Notes: a model not told the origin generated them from the sequence alone. 64,000 nt of DNA from Streptomyces sp. SAI-127 (GCF_029894425.1 NZ_JARXYJ010000003.1:186001-250000); one strand, 5' to 3'. Counted from the first letter of the stretch, positions 9,673-17,764 are shown. Program-made: numbers and translations.

Positions 9673-9688
9673 ACACTGTGCACAGTGT
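9673..9688. promoter_or_regulatory. perfect 16-bp palindrome, candidate operator
   Basis: ACACTGTGCACAGTGT reads the same on both strands. It lies 128 bases upstream of the epoxide-hydrolase-like gene, downstream of P2, in the position expected for a dimeric repressor site. The protein that binds it is not evident. Confidence 0.5.
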
Positions 9689-9791
9689 GCATGAGAAGGT
9701 TGTTTTGTTAGTGTCAAGAGTGTTGGCGTCATAATGGCCACGCTTGTGCACGGCGTGATCTCCTCTCCACGGGGGACTGTCTCCCCGCACA

Positions 9792-9818
9792 GACCGGCCT
9801 CCGCCACCTGCTGTGACA
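9792..9818 (-). promoter_or_regulatory. ECF41-type promoter motif P2
   Basis: TGTCACA (9818-9812), 16-base spacer, GGTC (9795-9792), pointing toward the epoxide-hydrolase-like gene with a leader of roughly 240 bases. Confidence 0.7.
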
Positions 9819-9969
9819 GCGAAACAAGACCTGCTCAGCGCTGTGCGCGTCAGCGCCGGACGGACCCCGCGGTCCGTGACGGCCCGAGGACACGGGCGTC
9901 CCGGGCGCACACCCCTTCCGTGTCCGGTCCGAACGGACGCGGAACATCCGACCGACTTAGGTGATGACC

Positions 9970-10746
9970 ATGGAAACCGAAAGTGTTCTGCATCCCAGCT
10001 TCCTCGTGCCCGTCGGGCACGTGGAGCCGGTGCCCCGCCGTATCAGGGGCGTGATCGGCGGTCGCACCGTCTTCGACACCCGGCGCGCCCTGTACGTCTG
10101 GGAGTGGCAGGCCTATCCGCAGTTCAGCATCCCGGTGCGGGACCTCGTCGAGGGCGTCCTCGACGACGAAGGGGTCGCCGAGGAGCATGGTGCGGGCACG
10201 GCGCACCGGCACACTCTGTCCGTGGGCGGGCACTCCCGCCCTGGCGCCGCCTGGGTGTGGGGGCAGGACGCCCCGGCGCCGCTCCAGGGCACGGTGCGCT
10301 TCGAGTGGCCGGCCATCGACTACTGGTTCGAGGAGGACGAACCCGTCTTCGTCCACCCCAGGAGCCCGTACTCGCGTGTGGACGCCGTGCGTTCCTCCAG
10401 CAGTGTCCGCGTGGAGCTGGAGGGTGTGGTCCTGGCGGAGGCGCCGGCGTGCGTCAAGCTCTTCGAGACCGGCCTGCCGACGCGCTACTACCTCGACCGC
10501 GCGCACGTCGACTGGACCCGGCTGCGGCGGACCGACACGGTGACCCGCTGCCCGTACAAGGGAACGACGAGCGGCTACTGGTCGTTCGACGGCGCCACCG
10601 CCGCCCACGAGGACATCGCCTGGGCGTACGACTTCCCGACCATCCACGCCAACCGCATCGCAGGCCTGACGGCCTTCTACAACGAGCACGTCGACCTCTT
10701 CGTGGACGGCGAGCCGCTGCCGAAGCCCGGCGCACTCCGCTCCTAG
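9970..10746 (+). CDS. DUF427 domain protein (two tandem copies)
   Basis: 258 residues with two DUF427-like modules. The first is around VRDLVEG through EWPAIDYWFEED, with the start-proximal RGVIGGRTVFDTRRALYVWE. The second covers VRVELEGVVLAEAPACVKLFETGLPTRYYL through AWAYDFPTIHANRIAGLTAFYNE. The DUF427 fold is a small beta-rich unit of unknown activity common in actinobacteria. Three starts are in frame (GTG 9961, ATG 9964, ATG 9970); 9970 is preferred because AGGTG lies six bases upstream. A strong hairpin (10765-10793) follows the stop, so it is probably monocistronic. No ECF41-type element points at it. Confidence 0.85.
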   Translation: METESVLHPSFLVPVGHVEPVPRRIRGVIGGRTVFDTRRALYVWEWQAYPQFSIPVRDLVEGVLDDEGVAEEHGAGTAHRHTLSVGGHSRPGAAWVWGQDAPAPLQGTVRFEWPAIDYWFEEDEPVFVHPRSPYSRVDAVRSSSSVRVELEGVVLAEAPACVKLFETGLPTRYYLDRAHVDWTRLRRTDTVTRCPYKGTTSGYWSFDGATAAHEDIAWAYDFPTIHANRIAGLTAFYNEHVDLFVDGEPLPKPGALRS

Positions 10747-10764
10747 CCCCCGCTCCGGGGTCCG

Positions 10765-10793
10765 GTCCCGGGCCGTGTTCGACGGCCCGGGAC
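10765..10793 (+). terminator. hairpin terminator after the DUF427 gene
   Basis: Perfect 12-bp stem GTCCCGGGCCGT / ACGGCCCGGGAC with a five-base loop, just after the stop at 10746 and ahead of P3. No U-run, as usual in high-GC actinobacteria. Confidence 0.65.
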
Positions 10794-10800
10794 CCTTCGG

Positions 10801-10827
10801 TGTCACACATCTGCTGCGGGCCTGGTC
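10801..10827 (+). promoter_or_regulatory. ECF41-type promoter motif P3
   Basis: TGTCACA (10801-10807), 16-base spacer, GGTC (10824-10827). It precedes the esterase pair; ATG at 10874, leader about 40 bases. Confidence 0.85.
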
Positions 10828-10873
10828 CCATGGTGTGAAAAGTCCTCCTTAGTCTTCAGAGAAGGAACACACC

Positions 10874-11824
10874 ATGAGCGACATCGTTCTCGAGCCCGCC
10901 GCGCAGGATTTCGCCGACGCGACCGCCAAGCCGCCGCTGCTGTACGAGCTCGGGGTCGAGGGCGCGCGCAAGCTGCTCGACGACGTGCAGGCGCAGCCCA
11001 TCGAGAAGCCCGGCGTGGACGAGAAGTGGATCACCGTTCCGGCGGAGGTCGGCGACGTGCGGGCGCGCATCCTCAAGCCCGTCGGCAGCACTGGCCCCCT
11101 GCCCGTCATCCTCTACGTGCACGGCGGCGGCTGGATCCTTGGCAACGCCGGCACGCACGACCGGCTCGTGCGCGAACTGACCGTCGGGGTGAACGCCGCC
11201 CTGGTCTTTGTCGAGTACGACCGCTCCCCGGAGGCCAAGTACCCGGTCGCCATCGAGCAGGCCTACGCGACTGCCCGGTGGATCACCACCGAGGGCGCCG
11301 GCGAAGGACTCGAGGCCTCCCGCCTGGCCGTCGCCGGTGACTCGGTCGGCGGCAACATGACCGCCGCGCTGACCCACCTGGCCAAGCAGCGGGGCGACGT
11401 GGCCTTCGTGCACCAGTCGCTGTACTACCCCGTCACCGACGCGGCCCAGGACACCGAGAGCTACCGGACCTTCGCGCACGGCCCGCATCTGACGGCCAAG
11501 GCCATGGAATGGTTCTGGGACGCCTACACCACCGACCCCGCCGAGCGCGCCCAGATCACCGCCTCGCCGTTGCGGGCGACGCTGGAAGACCTCCGGGACC
11601 TGCCGCCGGCGCTCGTTGTCGTCGACGAGAACGACGTACTGCGCGACGAGGGCGAGGCCTACGCCCGGAAGCTCATCCAGGCCGGTGTACCGACGACCAG
11701 CATCCGCTACAACGCCTCCCTGCACGACTTCATGATGCTGAACACGGTCCGCGGCACCCAGGCGTCGACCGCCGCGGTCGAGCAGGCCATCCAAGTGCTG
11801 CGCAAGGCTCTCGGAACCGACTGA
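10874..11824 (+). CDS. alpha/beta hydrolase fold-3 esterase (HSL family)
   Basis: 316 residues. It shows the hormone-sensitive-lipase oxyanion motif HGGG in YVHGGGWILGNAGTH, the nucleophile elbow AGDSVGGNM, the acidic residue in VVDENDVLRDEG and the catalytic histidine in SLHDFMMLN. It hydrolyses short acyl esters; the substrate is unknown. AGAAGGAAC lies ahead of the ATG. It is the first gene of a two-gene unit behind P3; the next hydrolase starts 49 bases after its stop. Confidence 0.92.
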   Translation: MSDIVLEPAAQDFADATAKPPLLYELGVEGARKLLDDVQAQPIEKPGVDEKWITVPAEVGDVRARILKPVGSTGPLPVILYVHGGGWILGNAGTHDRLVRELTVGVNAALVFVEYDRSPEAKYPVAIEQAYATARWITTEGAGEGLEASRLAVAGDSVGGNMTAALTHLAKQRGDVAFVHQSLYYPVTDAAQDTESYRTFAHGPHLTAKAMEWFWDAYTTDPAERAQITASPLRATLEDLRDLPPALVVVDENDVLRDEGEAYARKLIQAGVPTTSIRYNASLHDFMMLNTVRGTQASTAAVEQAIQVLRKALGTD

Positions 11825-11873
11825 CACCGCACACCCGACCACATTCCCCCGGCACGTCGAAAGGCCATTTTCC

Positions 11874-12593
11874 ATGAGTGCACACAAGCCCACCATCGTC
11901 CTCGTACACGGCGCGTTCGCGGACGCCTCGAGTTGGAACGGCGTCGTCGACAAGCTGCTCGCGCACGACTATCCGGTGATAGCCGTCGCCAATCCGCTGC
12001 GCGGACTGACCACCGACGCCGACTACGTCCGGCAGATCGTGACGTCCGTCGAGGGCCCCGTCGTCCTTGTCGGCCATTCGTACGGCGGGTCCGTCATCAG
12101 CAACGCGGCCAAGGGACTGCCCGAGGTCAAGGCGCTCGTTTTCGTCGCGGCGTTCCTGCCGGAGGAGGGCGAGAGCGCCGTCACCCTGTCGGGCAAGTTC
12201 CCCGGCAGCACCCTCGGCGACACACTCCGGCCCGTGCCGGTGACGCTGCCCGACGGCAGGCAGGTCATGGACCTGTACATCGAACAGGCCAAGTTCCACG
12301 ATCAGTTCGCCGCCGACGTCCCCGAGGAGACCACGGCCGTCATGGCCGCGACACAGCGGCCGGTGGCCGATGCCGCGCTGGCGGAGGGCGCGTCCGCGCC
12401 CGCGTGGCGGGACATTCCCTCCTGGGTGCTGGTGGCGGACGGGGACCGGAACATCCCCCCGCAGGTGCAGACCTACATGGCCGAGCGGGCCGGGGCCTCG
12501 GTCATGAAGGTCTCCGCCTCCCACGCGGTCAGCGTCTCGCGCCCCGGTGACGTGGCCCGTCTGATCAACGAGGCGGCGCAGGCGACCGGCTGA
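11874..12593 (+). CDS. alpha/beta hydrolase (EstC-like, AB_hydrolase_6)
   Basis: 239 residues. It opens with the typical VLVHGAFADASSWNGVVDKLL, has the nucleophile elbow VGHSYGGSVIS, and its C-terminal His lies in SASHAVSVSRPGDVARLI. This family includes small esterases and related C-C hydrolases. The 49-base gap from the upstream esterase suggests one transcription unit behind P3. The gene ends at a bidirectional hairpin (12625-12657) shared with the convergent OsmC gene. Confidence 0.92.
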   Translation: MSAHKPTIVLVHGAFADASSWNGVVDKLLAHDYPVIAVANPLRGLTTDADYVRQIVTSVEGPVVLVGHSYGGSVISNAAKGLPEVKALVFVAAFLPEEGESAVTLSGKFPGSTLGDTLRPVPVTLPDGRQVMDLYIEQAKFHDQFAADVPEETTAVMAATQRPVADAALAEGASAPAWRDIPSWVLVADGDRNIPPQVQTYMAERAGASVMKVSASHAVSVSRPGDVARLINEAAQATG

Positions 12594-12624
12594 GCGCCGG
12601 AGGCCCGCGCCTGACGGACGCGGC

Positions 12625-12657
12625 GTGCGGGTCCGGCTTCACGGCCGGACCCCGCAC
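12625..12657. terminator. bidirectional hairpin between convergent genes
   Basis: GTGCGGGTCCGGC pairs with GCCGGACCCCGCAC, with one bulged C and a six-base loop. It lies between the stops of the hydrolase (plus) and OsmC (minus). Confidence 0.65.
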
Positions 12658-12684
12658 CCCGCGTTCTTGTGTGAGCCTGACGCG

Positions 12685-13089
12685 TCACGGCAGCGGTGCG
12701 GGCTCCGCGAGCAGCGTGGGCACGGTGATGATCGTGACGTCCTTGGTCAGCAGCCGATGGACGGGACAGCGTCCCGCGACCGTGAGGAGCTGGTCCCGCT
12801 GCGCGGGGGTCAACTCCCCGACGAGCCCGATGTTCTTGACCACCTGCCCCTGTGCGCCGAAGCGGACCGCGACGTCCACCCGGTCCAGCGGCCATTCGTG
12901 GCGCTGCGCGTAGGCCCGCACCGCCATGGACGTGCACGCTCCGAGCGCGGCCAGGAGGAGTTCGCCCGGGGTGGGGCCGGTGTCGGTGCCGACGGGCTCC
13001 GGCTCGTCGGCTGTCAGGCGGTGTGTACCGATCGCCACGGAGCGCGCGAGCTGCTTTCCTTCGGCCACGGTAACGATGCGCGTGTTCAT
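12685..13089 (-). CDS. OsmC family peroxiredoxin
   Basis: 134 residues, normal for OsmC/Ohr proteins. The two redox cysteines are in LLLAALGACTSMAVRAYA and in GRCPVHRLLTKD. The family reduces organic hydroperoxides using thiols. The start MNTRIVTVAEGKQ is preceded by a weak purine-rich stretch. The gene is separated from the upstream SDR gene (same strand) by 158 bases holding a strong hairpin (13208-13231), so it probably has its own promoter; no TGTCACA element is present there. Its role fits the oxidative-stress theme of the island. Confidence 0.92.
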   Translation of the reverse strand: MNTRIVTVAEGKQLARSVAIGTHRLTADEPEPVGTDTGPTPGELLLAALGACTSMAVRAYAQRHEWPLDRVDVAVRFGAQGQVVKNIGLVGELTPAQRDQLLTVAGRCPVHRLLTKDVTIITVPTLLAEPAPLP

Positions 13090-13207
13090 GCTTGCCTCTC
13101 AGCCGAGGTACGGGCAGAGGCACGACTTGTGCCTCCCGAAGCTCAGACCGTGCGGGGCGCCCGACTGTGACGGCCGGCGTGCCTGTACCCGGCTGCAAGC
13201 AGGGGGT

Positions 13208-13231
13208 GCGGGGCGGCGGTTGCCGCCCCGC
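13208..13231 (-). terminator. hairpin terminator after the SDR gene
   Basis: Perfect 10-bp stem GCGGGGCGGC / GCCGCCCCGC with a four-base loop, 17 bases beyond the SDR stop at 13248. Confidence 0.65.
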
Positions 13232-13247
13232 GGGTGATCAGGGGTGA

Positions 13248-13985
13248 TCAGCGGGACTGGTCGGTGGGGCGTACGAGGATCTCGTTGACCGCGACGTGGT
13301 CGGGCTGTGTGACCGCGTAGACCACCGCGGCCGCGATGTCTTCCGGCTGAAGGGTTCGCATCGACTCGGCCATGGTCTTGACCGCGGCACGCCCGGTGGG
13401 GTCCGTGATGTGGTCGGCCAACTCGGTCGACACGAAGCCCGGCTCCACGACGACGACGCGGACCCCCTGCTCGGTCACCTCTTGGCGCAGCGCCTCGGCG
13501 AAGGCGTTGACGCCGAACTTGGTGGCGGAGTAGACCGCGGCGCCGGCCGAGGAGATACGGCCCGAGGTGGAGGAGATCTGGACCACCGCACCGCGGGAGC
13601 GCAGCAGGTGGGGCAGCGCGGCGTGCACCGTGTACATGGAGCCCAGCAGGTTGGTCTCCACCATGCGGGTCCATTCCGCGGGATTGGCGTCCAGGACGGG
13701 GCCGGTGAGCATGATGCCGGCGTTGTTCACGACGATGTCGAGGGTGCCGAAGCGTTCGACGGTCCGGTCGACGGCCTTGCGTACCGACTCGGGGTCGCTC
13801 ACGTCCATGTCCAGGACGAGGATCTCCCCGGGCGCTTCCTGCGCCAGTGCTTCGAGCCGGTCGGTCCTGCGGCCACCGACGGCCACGGTGGCCCCCGCCT
13901 TGGACAGCGCCAGTGCGGTCGCCCTGCCGATGCCGGACGAGGCGCCGGTGACGAGGACGACCTTGGGGTCGAGAACGGAACTCAT
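13248..13985 (-). CDS. short-chain dehydrogenase/reductase
   Basis: 245 residues, classical SDR: cofactor motif TGASSGIGRA at residues 13-22, NNAG motif, catalytic Ser in QISSTSG and Tyr-Lys in YSATKFGVNAFAE. The arginines in VAVGGRRTDRLEA suggest NADPH preference. The start MSSVLDPKVV follows GGAG on the minus strand. It is divergent from the TetR gene at 14155; the 169-base gap between them has palindromic sequence, so the TetR protein probably represses this SDR. The substrate is unknown. Confidence 0.93.
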   Translation of the reverse strand: MSSVLDPKVVLVTGASSGIGRATALALSKAGATVAVGGRRTDRLEALAQEAPGEILVLDMDVSDPESVRKAVDRTVERFGTLDIVVNNAGIMLTGPVLDANPAEWTRMVETNLLGSMYTVHAALPHLLRSRGAVVQISSTSGRISSAGAAVYSATKFGVNAFAEALRQEVTEQGVRVVVVEPGFVSTELADHITDPTGRAAVKTMAESMRTLQPEDIAAAVVYAVTQPDHVAVNEILVRPTDQSR

Positions 13986-14080
13986 GTCATCTCCGAAAGA
14001 GGTGGTGGGGTGGGGCGGGCAGGCCGTGTCGTGTGCGAGGACAGGACACGCGGCCCGAGAAGTGACCGAGGGGTCATGTT

Positions 14081-14139
14081 GTGCCAGCGTAACACTGGAA
14101 ATGACACATGATTCATGTTCGGTGTTAATGTTGTGACAC
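14081..14139. promoter_or_regulatory. SDR/TetR divergent operator region
   Basis: The gap contains ACATGA-T-TCATGT (14106-14118, perfect arms), flanked by inverted TAACAC (14090-14095) and GTGTTA (14122-14127). A TGTGACA at about 14132 has no GGTC at the right distance on the minus strand, so it is not counted as an ECF41-type promoter. Confidence 0.5.
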
Positions 14140-14154
14140 GTAGTGGGAGGCGTC

Positions 14155-14811
14155 ATGACCGGGAGAACAGCGGCAGTGCAGGCCAGGGCCGACAGTGTGC
14201 GCAATCGGCGGCTGCTCCTGCGAGCGGCCACCGAGGCCTTCGCCGAATGCGGGGTGGAGGTGTCGATGCACACGATCGCGCAGCGGGCCGGCGTCGCCAA
14301 GGGCACGGTGTTCCGGCACTTCCCGACGAAGGAAGACCTTCTCGCGGCGATCATGATGCAGCTGCTCGACCGGCTGCTCGAGACGGCGGACCGGCTCCTG
14401 CGCGCCGATGACGCCGGCCGCGCGCTGAAGGACTTCATGGGACACGGAATCGGCCTGCTCGCCGCCGACCGCGCGTTCTGCGATGTCATCGGCCGGCCCT
14501 CGCTGCAGCACGCGGACGTACGCGAGGCGATCGACCGGCTCTGCGACACGGTCGAGGACCTCACCGCCCGGGCCAGAGAACAAGGAGCCGTCCGCGGTGA
14601 CATCACCGGAACCGACATCGTGCTGCTCCTCGGCGGCATCCACCAGACGGCCCAGCCGCTGCTGGACCGCGAACCGCGGGCGTGGGAACGCTTCCTGGAG
14701 ATCGCGTTCGACGGACTGCGGGCCCGTGACCGGGCGGCCCTGCCCCATCCGCCCCCCGCCCGGCTGCGGATGGCGGACCCGTCGGGCGTCTCTGCACCGA
14801 CGGGGAAGTGA
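14155..14811 (+). CDS. TetR family transcriptional regulator
   Basis: 218 residues. The N-terminal helix-turn-helix is clear (LLLRAATEAFAECGVEVS then TIAQRAGVAKGTVFRHFPTKEDLL); the C-terminal ligand domain is of the SBT1/TetR_C type. The start is the ATG preceded by GGGAGG. It is divergent from the SDR gene and, as usual for TetR proteins, probably represses that neighbour and itself through the palindromes between them. Sequence after its stop (near 14809-14826) carries GTGACACTAAGTGGCAC, which resembles the half-sites of the divergent region. Confidence 0.93.
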   Translation: MTGRTAAVQARADSVRNRRLLLRAATEAFAECGVEVSMHTIAQRAGVAKGTVFRHFPTKEDLLAAIMMQLLDRLLETADRLLRADDAGRALKDFMGHGIGLLAADRAFCDVIGRPSLQHADVREAIDRLCDTVEDLTARAREQGAVRGDITGTDIVLLLGGIHQTAQPLLDREPRAWERFLEIAFDGLRARDRAALPHPPPARLRMADPSGVSAPTGK

Positions 14812-14971
14812 CACTAAGTGGCACATCATCGGTGTGTTGTGAAATCATGCCGCAGCTTCTGTCTCGATCAGGCCGGCCGACCAGCCGGGTACGGACGGGG
14901 GCGAGTAAGGTCTGAGTCATGCCGTCGCGGCGGCTGCGGCTTTGGACTCTCGTCGGCGTGGGGGTCGCTCC

Positions 14972-15694
14972 ATGGATCATGTCGTTGGCGCGGTACCGCT
15001 CGCCGAGTCGCTAGACGAACGGCGGCACCTGCTGGACGTCGCCTGCCGCGCGCTCGGCAGCCGCGTCGCGTCCGAACGCGTCGTCGACGAGGCCTACCGG
15101 CGGTGGTACCGCCTCACCGATCCGGAGCGGGTCAGGATGCCGTCCCCCCGCGTCTGGCTCACCCAGGTCGTGGACGAGGCGTGTCTGATGCGACCGGCGC
15201 CGGCCTGGCCCGGCGAGGAGGAACGGGAGATCCAGGCCCGGCGGGCGTTGTGTGGCGAGGACGTGGAACCGGTCGAGCGGGCCCTGTTGAGTGTGGGTGC
15301 GCGGCGTGCGCGGCCCGTGTCGGCGCGTCGCGAGCATGAGATCACTGTTGCCGTGCGGCAGGCGTGCAGCGATCAGGACGGCCCCCGACTGCGGTCGCTG
15401 CTGGCCCCCGATGCGACGGCCTTCTTCGACAGCGGCGGCAAAATCCGGGCGCTGACCCGGCCCGTCCGCGGCGACGAGCAGGTCGCCCGCAGCCTGTTGG
15501 TCCTGCTGGCTGGACAGCGGCGTGTGACCCTGTGCACCGGATCGGTCAACGGGCGCACCGGCCTCGTCGCCCGGTGTGACAACCAGGTCGCCGCAGTGCT
15601 GACCCTCGACATCGCGGACTCGCTGGTCGTTCAGGTCTGGGCCGTTCTCAACCCCGACAAGCTGCGTAGCTGGAACTGTTCCCTTCCCGGGTGA
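14972..15694 (+). CDS. ECF41-like protein with degenerate sigma-2, no sigma-4 and an intact SnoaL-like domain
   Basis: 240 residues. The first 80 follow ECF41 sigma region 2 loosely (HLLDVACRALGSR, VVDEAYRRWYRL, SPRVWLTQVVDEACLM). Where region 4 should be there is only a short degenerate stretch with no recognition helix. The C-terminal 130 residues match the SnoaL/NTF2-like regulatory domain of ECF41 factors (AVRQACSDQDGPRLRSLLAPDATAF) and end with the hallmark NPDKL motif (VLNPDKLRSWN). It cannot bind a -35 element like a normal sigma factor; a ligand sensor, antagonist or RNA-polymerase decoy is possible. The start ATG follows GTGGGGG. Its 3' end overlaps the convergent ECF41 gene by 47 bases. 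Confidence 0.75.
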   Translation: MDHVVGAVPLAESLDERRHLLDVACRALGSRVASERVVDEAYRRWYRLTDPERVRMPSPRVWLTQVVDEACLMRPAPAWPGEEEREIQARRALCGEDVEPVERALLSVGARRARPVSARREHEITVAVRQACSDQDGPRLRSLLAPDATAFFDSGGKIRALTRPVRGDEQVARSLLVLLAGQRRVTLCTGSVNGRTGLVARCDNQVAAVLTLDIADSLVVQVWAVLNPDKLRSWNCSLPG

Positions 15695-16652
15695 GCTCAC
15701 GTGCCACGGCGTCCACGGGACGCGAGGGCAGGGGCGCGCAGTGGGCGCGGGATCCGAGGAAGGCGGCGATCTTGTCGGGGGTGAACACCCACAGAACCCG
15801 GTGGATCCCCCGCCGTGTGGCGGCGATGGTCATGAAGGTGGCGGGCCGGCCGTCCCGGTACAGCAGAACCCCGGCGCGCCCGTTGGCCTGCACGGGTGCG
15901 ATCTCGACCGTCGGCCAGAAGCGTGACGAGGCGGTCGACAGGTTCGCTACCCGGGCACGACCGACCACGGGTACGCGGGCCGCGCCGCGCAGCCCGTTGC
16001 CGTCGGACAGACTGACCGCGTCGGGCGTCAGGAGCGCTTCCAGCGAGGCCACGTCCCCTTCCTGGGCGGCCGCGACGAAAGCATCGAGCAGTCTGCGGTG
16101 CTCCTGGATGTCGACACTGTCCCGCTCGTCGTCCGTGAGATGCTTACGCGCCCTGCTCACGATCTTCCTGGCGTTGACCGGGGTGAGGCGCAGGATCTCC
16201 GCGATCTCCGAGTAGCCGTACTCGAAGGCCTCCCTCAGCACGTAGGCGGCCCGTTCGGTGGGTGTGAGCTTCTGCAGGATGAGGAGCAGGGCGAGTTCCA
16301 GGGCCTCGGCGCGTTCGGCGCCGGCCACCAGGTCAATGCTGGTGTCGATGGGCTCGGGCAGCCAGGGCCCGATGTAGGTCTCGCGGCGCACGCGGGCGGA
16401 CTGCGCCACGTTGATGGCCAGCCTCGTCGTCGTGCTCGACAGGAACGCCGCAGGGCTGACCACCGCCGAACGGTCGGTCCGCTGCCAGCGCAGCCACGCC
16501 TCCTGCACGACGTCCTCGGCTTCCGTCGCGCTGCCCAGGACGCGGTAGGCGATACCGAAGAGCCGGGGCCGCAGTTCCACGAAGGTGGTGACGGCCTCGG
16601 CGAGGTTCCTGTCCGCGGGAGGTGCCTCTGTGGGGGATGCCTCTGGATACAT
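15648..16652 (-). CDS. ECF41-type RNA polymerase sigma factor with fused SnoaL-like domain (1)
   Basis: 334 residues. Region 2 is at about residues 27-95 (LFGIAYRVLGSATEAEDVVQEAWLRW), the linker motif WLPEP near 113, region 4 at about 130-195 (LTPTERAAYVLREAFEYGYSEIAEIL), and a SnoaL-like C-terminal domain carries TPDKI, the counterpart of the ECF41 NPDKL motif. ECF41 factors have no anti-sigma partner; the fused domain regulates them. A perfect TGTCACA-N16-GGTC (P4) lies in front of its own start, so it probably activates itself. AGAGGGAC precedes the ATG. It is the prime candidate to read the elements throughout this window. Confidence 0.93.
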   Translation of the reverse strand: MYPEASPTEAPPADRNLAEAVTTFVELRPRLFGIAYRVLGSATEAEDVVQEAWLRWQRTDRSAVVSPAAFLSSTTTRLAINVAQSARVRRETYIGPWLPEPIDTSIDLVAGAERAEALELALLLILQKLTPTERAAYVLREAFEYGYSEIAEILRLTPVNARKIVSRARKHLTDDERDSVDIQEHRRLLDAFVAAAQEGDVASLEALLTPDAVSLSDGNGLRGAARVPVVGRARVANLSTASSRFWPTVEIAPVQANGRAGVLLYRDGRPATFMTIAATRRGIHRVLWVFTPDKIAAFLGSRAHCAPLPSRPVDAVARELTREGNSSSYAACRG

Positions 16653-16740
16653 GTCCCTCTGACTCCATTCCTCTGGGGCCCGGGTTGTCGGAATGTGGCC
16701 ACGAGGCGCTCACAGACCCGGAGATCGTCTCCCCCTCAAC

Positions 16741-16767
16741 GACCGAGGGACCAAGGACGCTGTGACA
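16741..16767 (-). promoter_or_regulatory. ECF41-type promoter motif P4 (autoregulatory)
   Basis: TGTCACA (16767-16761), 16-base spacer, GGTC (16744-16741). It points at the ECF41 sigma gene starting at 16652. Confidence 0.88.
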
Positions 16768-16851
16768 GTGCTTTTTTTGGAGCACTTGTCAGCGGAGTGG
16801 ATGCGGCACCGGCCATGCGCGTGGCTGATCTACGGAGCCGTACAAAAAATA

Positions 16852-16886
16852 GGCCTGTCCTTCCACGGGGCGTGGAAGGACAGGCC
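16852..16886 (-). terminator. intrinsic terminator after the NmrA-like gene (1)
   Basis: Perfect 16-bp stem (CCTGTCCTTCCACG and complement) with a three-base loop, followed on the minus strand by TATTTTTTG. It directly follows the NmrA-like stop at 16900 and separates it from P4 and the sigma gene. Confidence 0.9.
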
Positions 16887-16899
16887 CAGGAAGACGTGC

Positions 16900-17646
16900 C
16901 TACTGCTGCTGGGCGAGCCAGTCGACGAATCGGGTCTCGCCGATGCGGGCGTCCGGGCCGGGAAGCAGCGTGGTCTCCTGCAACTCGGCGCCGAAGTACG
17001 GGGCGTGCACGTCGGCGACGACCGTACGCGGGTCGTTCTTGGCGGCCAGGCCCTTGCGGATCAGCTGGTCCAGCTGGAAGGTGTCGGGACCGGCCACCTC
17101 GACCACACCGTTGACCGGCGTGCCCACGGCGGTGCGGCCCACGGTGGCGGCGACGTCGTCCGAATAGACGGGCTGGATCTTCACCGGGGCCAGCTTGACG
17201 GTGTCACCCTCGGTCGCCGACTCGGCGATGCCCTTCATGAACTCGAAGAACTGCGTGGCGTGCACGATCGACCACGGGATCCCGGATTCCTTGATCAGTT
17301 CCTCCTGCGCCTGCTTGGCACGGAAGTAGCCGCTGTCCTGGAGCCTTTCCGTACCCACCACCGACAGGGCGACGTGGTGGGTGACACCGGCGTTCGCCTC
17401 AGCCTTGAGGAGGTTGGTGGTGGAGGTACGGAAGAACTCCATGACGGCGTCGTCCGCGAAGGAGGGCGAGTTGGAGACGTCGATCACGACGGCCGCGCCC
17501 TCCAGCACCTCGGCCAGGCCCTCGCCCGTCAGCGTGTTGACGCCGGTGTTCGGGGCGGCCGCCACTGCCTCGTGGCCGTGTTCGTTGAGCTTGCTGACGA
17601 CCTTCGAGCCGATCAGCCCGGTGCCGCCGATCACTACGACCTTCAT
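16900..17646 (-). CDS. NmrA-like NAD(P)-dependent reductase/epimerase (1)
   Basis: 248 residues. Rossmann start MKVVVIGGTGLIGSKVV; core HVALSVVGTERLQDSGYFRAK; then VHATQFFEFM and VAGPDTFQLDQLIRKGL. It belongs to the NmrA/SDR-a atypical group that binds NAD(P) as a sensor or reductase. GAAGGGA precedes the ATG. The next minus-strand gene upstream (flavoprotein) ends at 17765, but P5 gives this gene its own promoter with a leader of about 40 bases. It is highly similar to the gene at 32683-33426 and to the frameshifted copy at 7017-7753. Such epimerases are one of the gene families typically found beside ECF41 sigma genes. Confidence 0.93.
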   Translation of the reverse strand: MKVVVIGGTGLIGSKVVSKLNEHGHEAVAAAPNTGVNTLTGEGLAEVLEGAAVVIDVSNSPSFADDAVMEFFRTSTTNLLKAEANAGVTHHVALSVVGTERLQDSGYFRAKQAQEELIKESGIPWSIVHATQFFEFMKGIAESATEGDTVKLAPVKIQPVYSDDVAATVGRTAVGTPVNGVVEVAGPDTFQLDQLIRKGLAAKNDPRTVVADVHAPYFGAELQETTLLPGPDARIGETRFVDWLAQQQ

Positions 17647-17693
17647 GGGGACATTCCCTTCACTCATTCTCATCTGGCGCCTGCACGAGGTAT

Positions 17694-17720
17694 GACCGGG
17701 AATTGATCGGCGCTGTGACA
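17694..17720 (-). promoter_or_regulatory. ECF41-type promoter motif P5
   Basis: TGTCACA (17720-17714), 16-base spacer, GGTC (17697-17694), upstream of NmrA-like gene 1 (start 17646). Confidence 0.88.
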
Positions 17721-17764
17721 CCTTTCTCGAAATTCCGGAAATCATCTCTCGGGCAGGGTGATTC

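Larger units (their letters stand above)
9546..9969. other. divergent intergenic region, about 420 bases
   Basis: Between the hydrolase (minus) and the DUF427 gene (plus). It holds a perfect 16-bp palindrome (9673-9688), the minus-strand ECF41-type element P2 (9792-9818) and an inverted repeat GTCCG-AA-CGGAC near 9927-9938 ahead of the DUF427 start. The short open frames across it show no family resemblance and are not called. Confidence 0.6.

Noticed and set aside
14132..14138. TGTGACA between the SDR and TetR genes
   Set aside because: On the minus strand the tetramer 16 bases away is TGAA, not GGTC-like; the site is better explained as part of the TetR operator.
15574..15580. TGTGACA inside the ECF41-like gene
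   Set aside because: It is within coding sequence and has no -10 tetramer at the right spacing.
16767..16786. Hairpin AGTGCT-N8-AGCACT next to P4
   Set aside because: A six-base stem overlapping the -35 end of P4; too short to call a terminator or operator, although the T-rich loop is odd.
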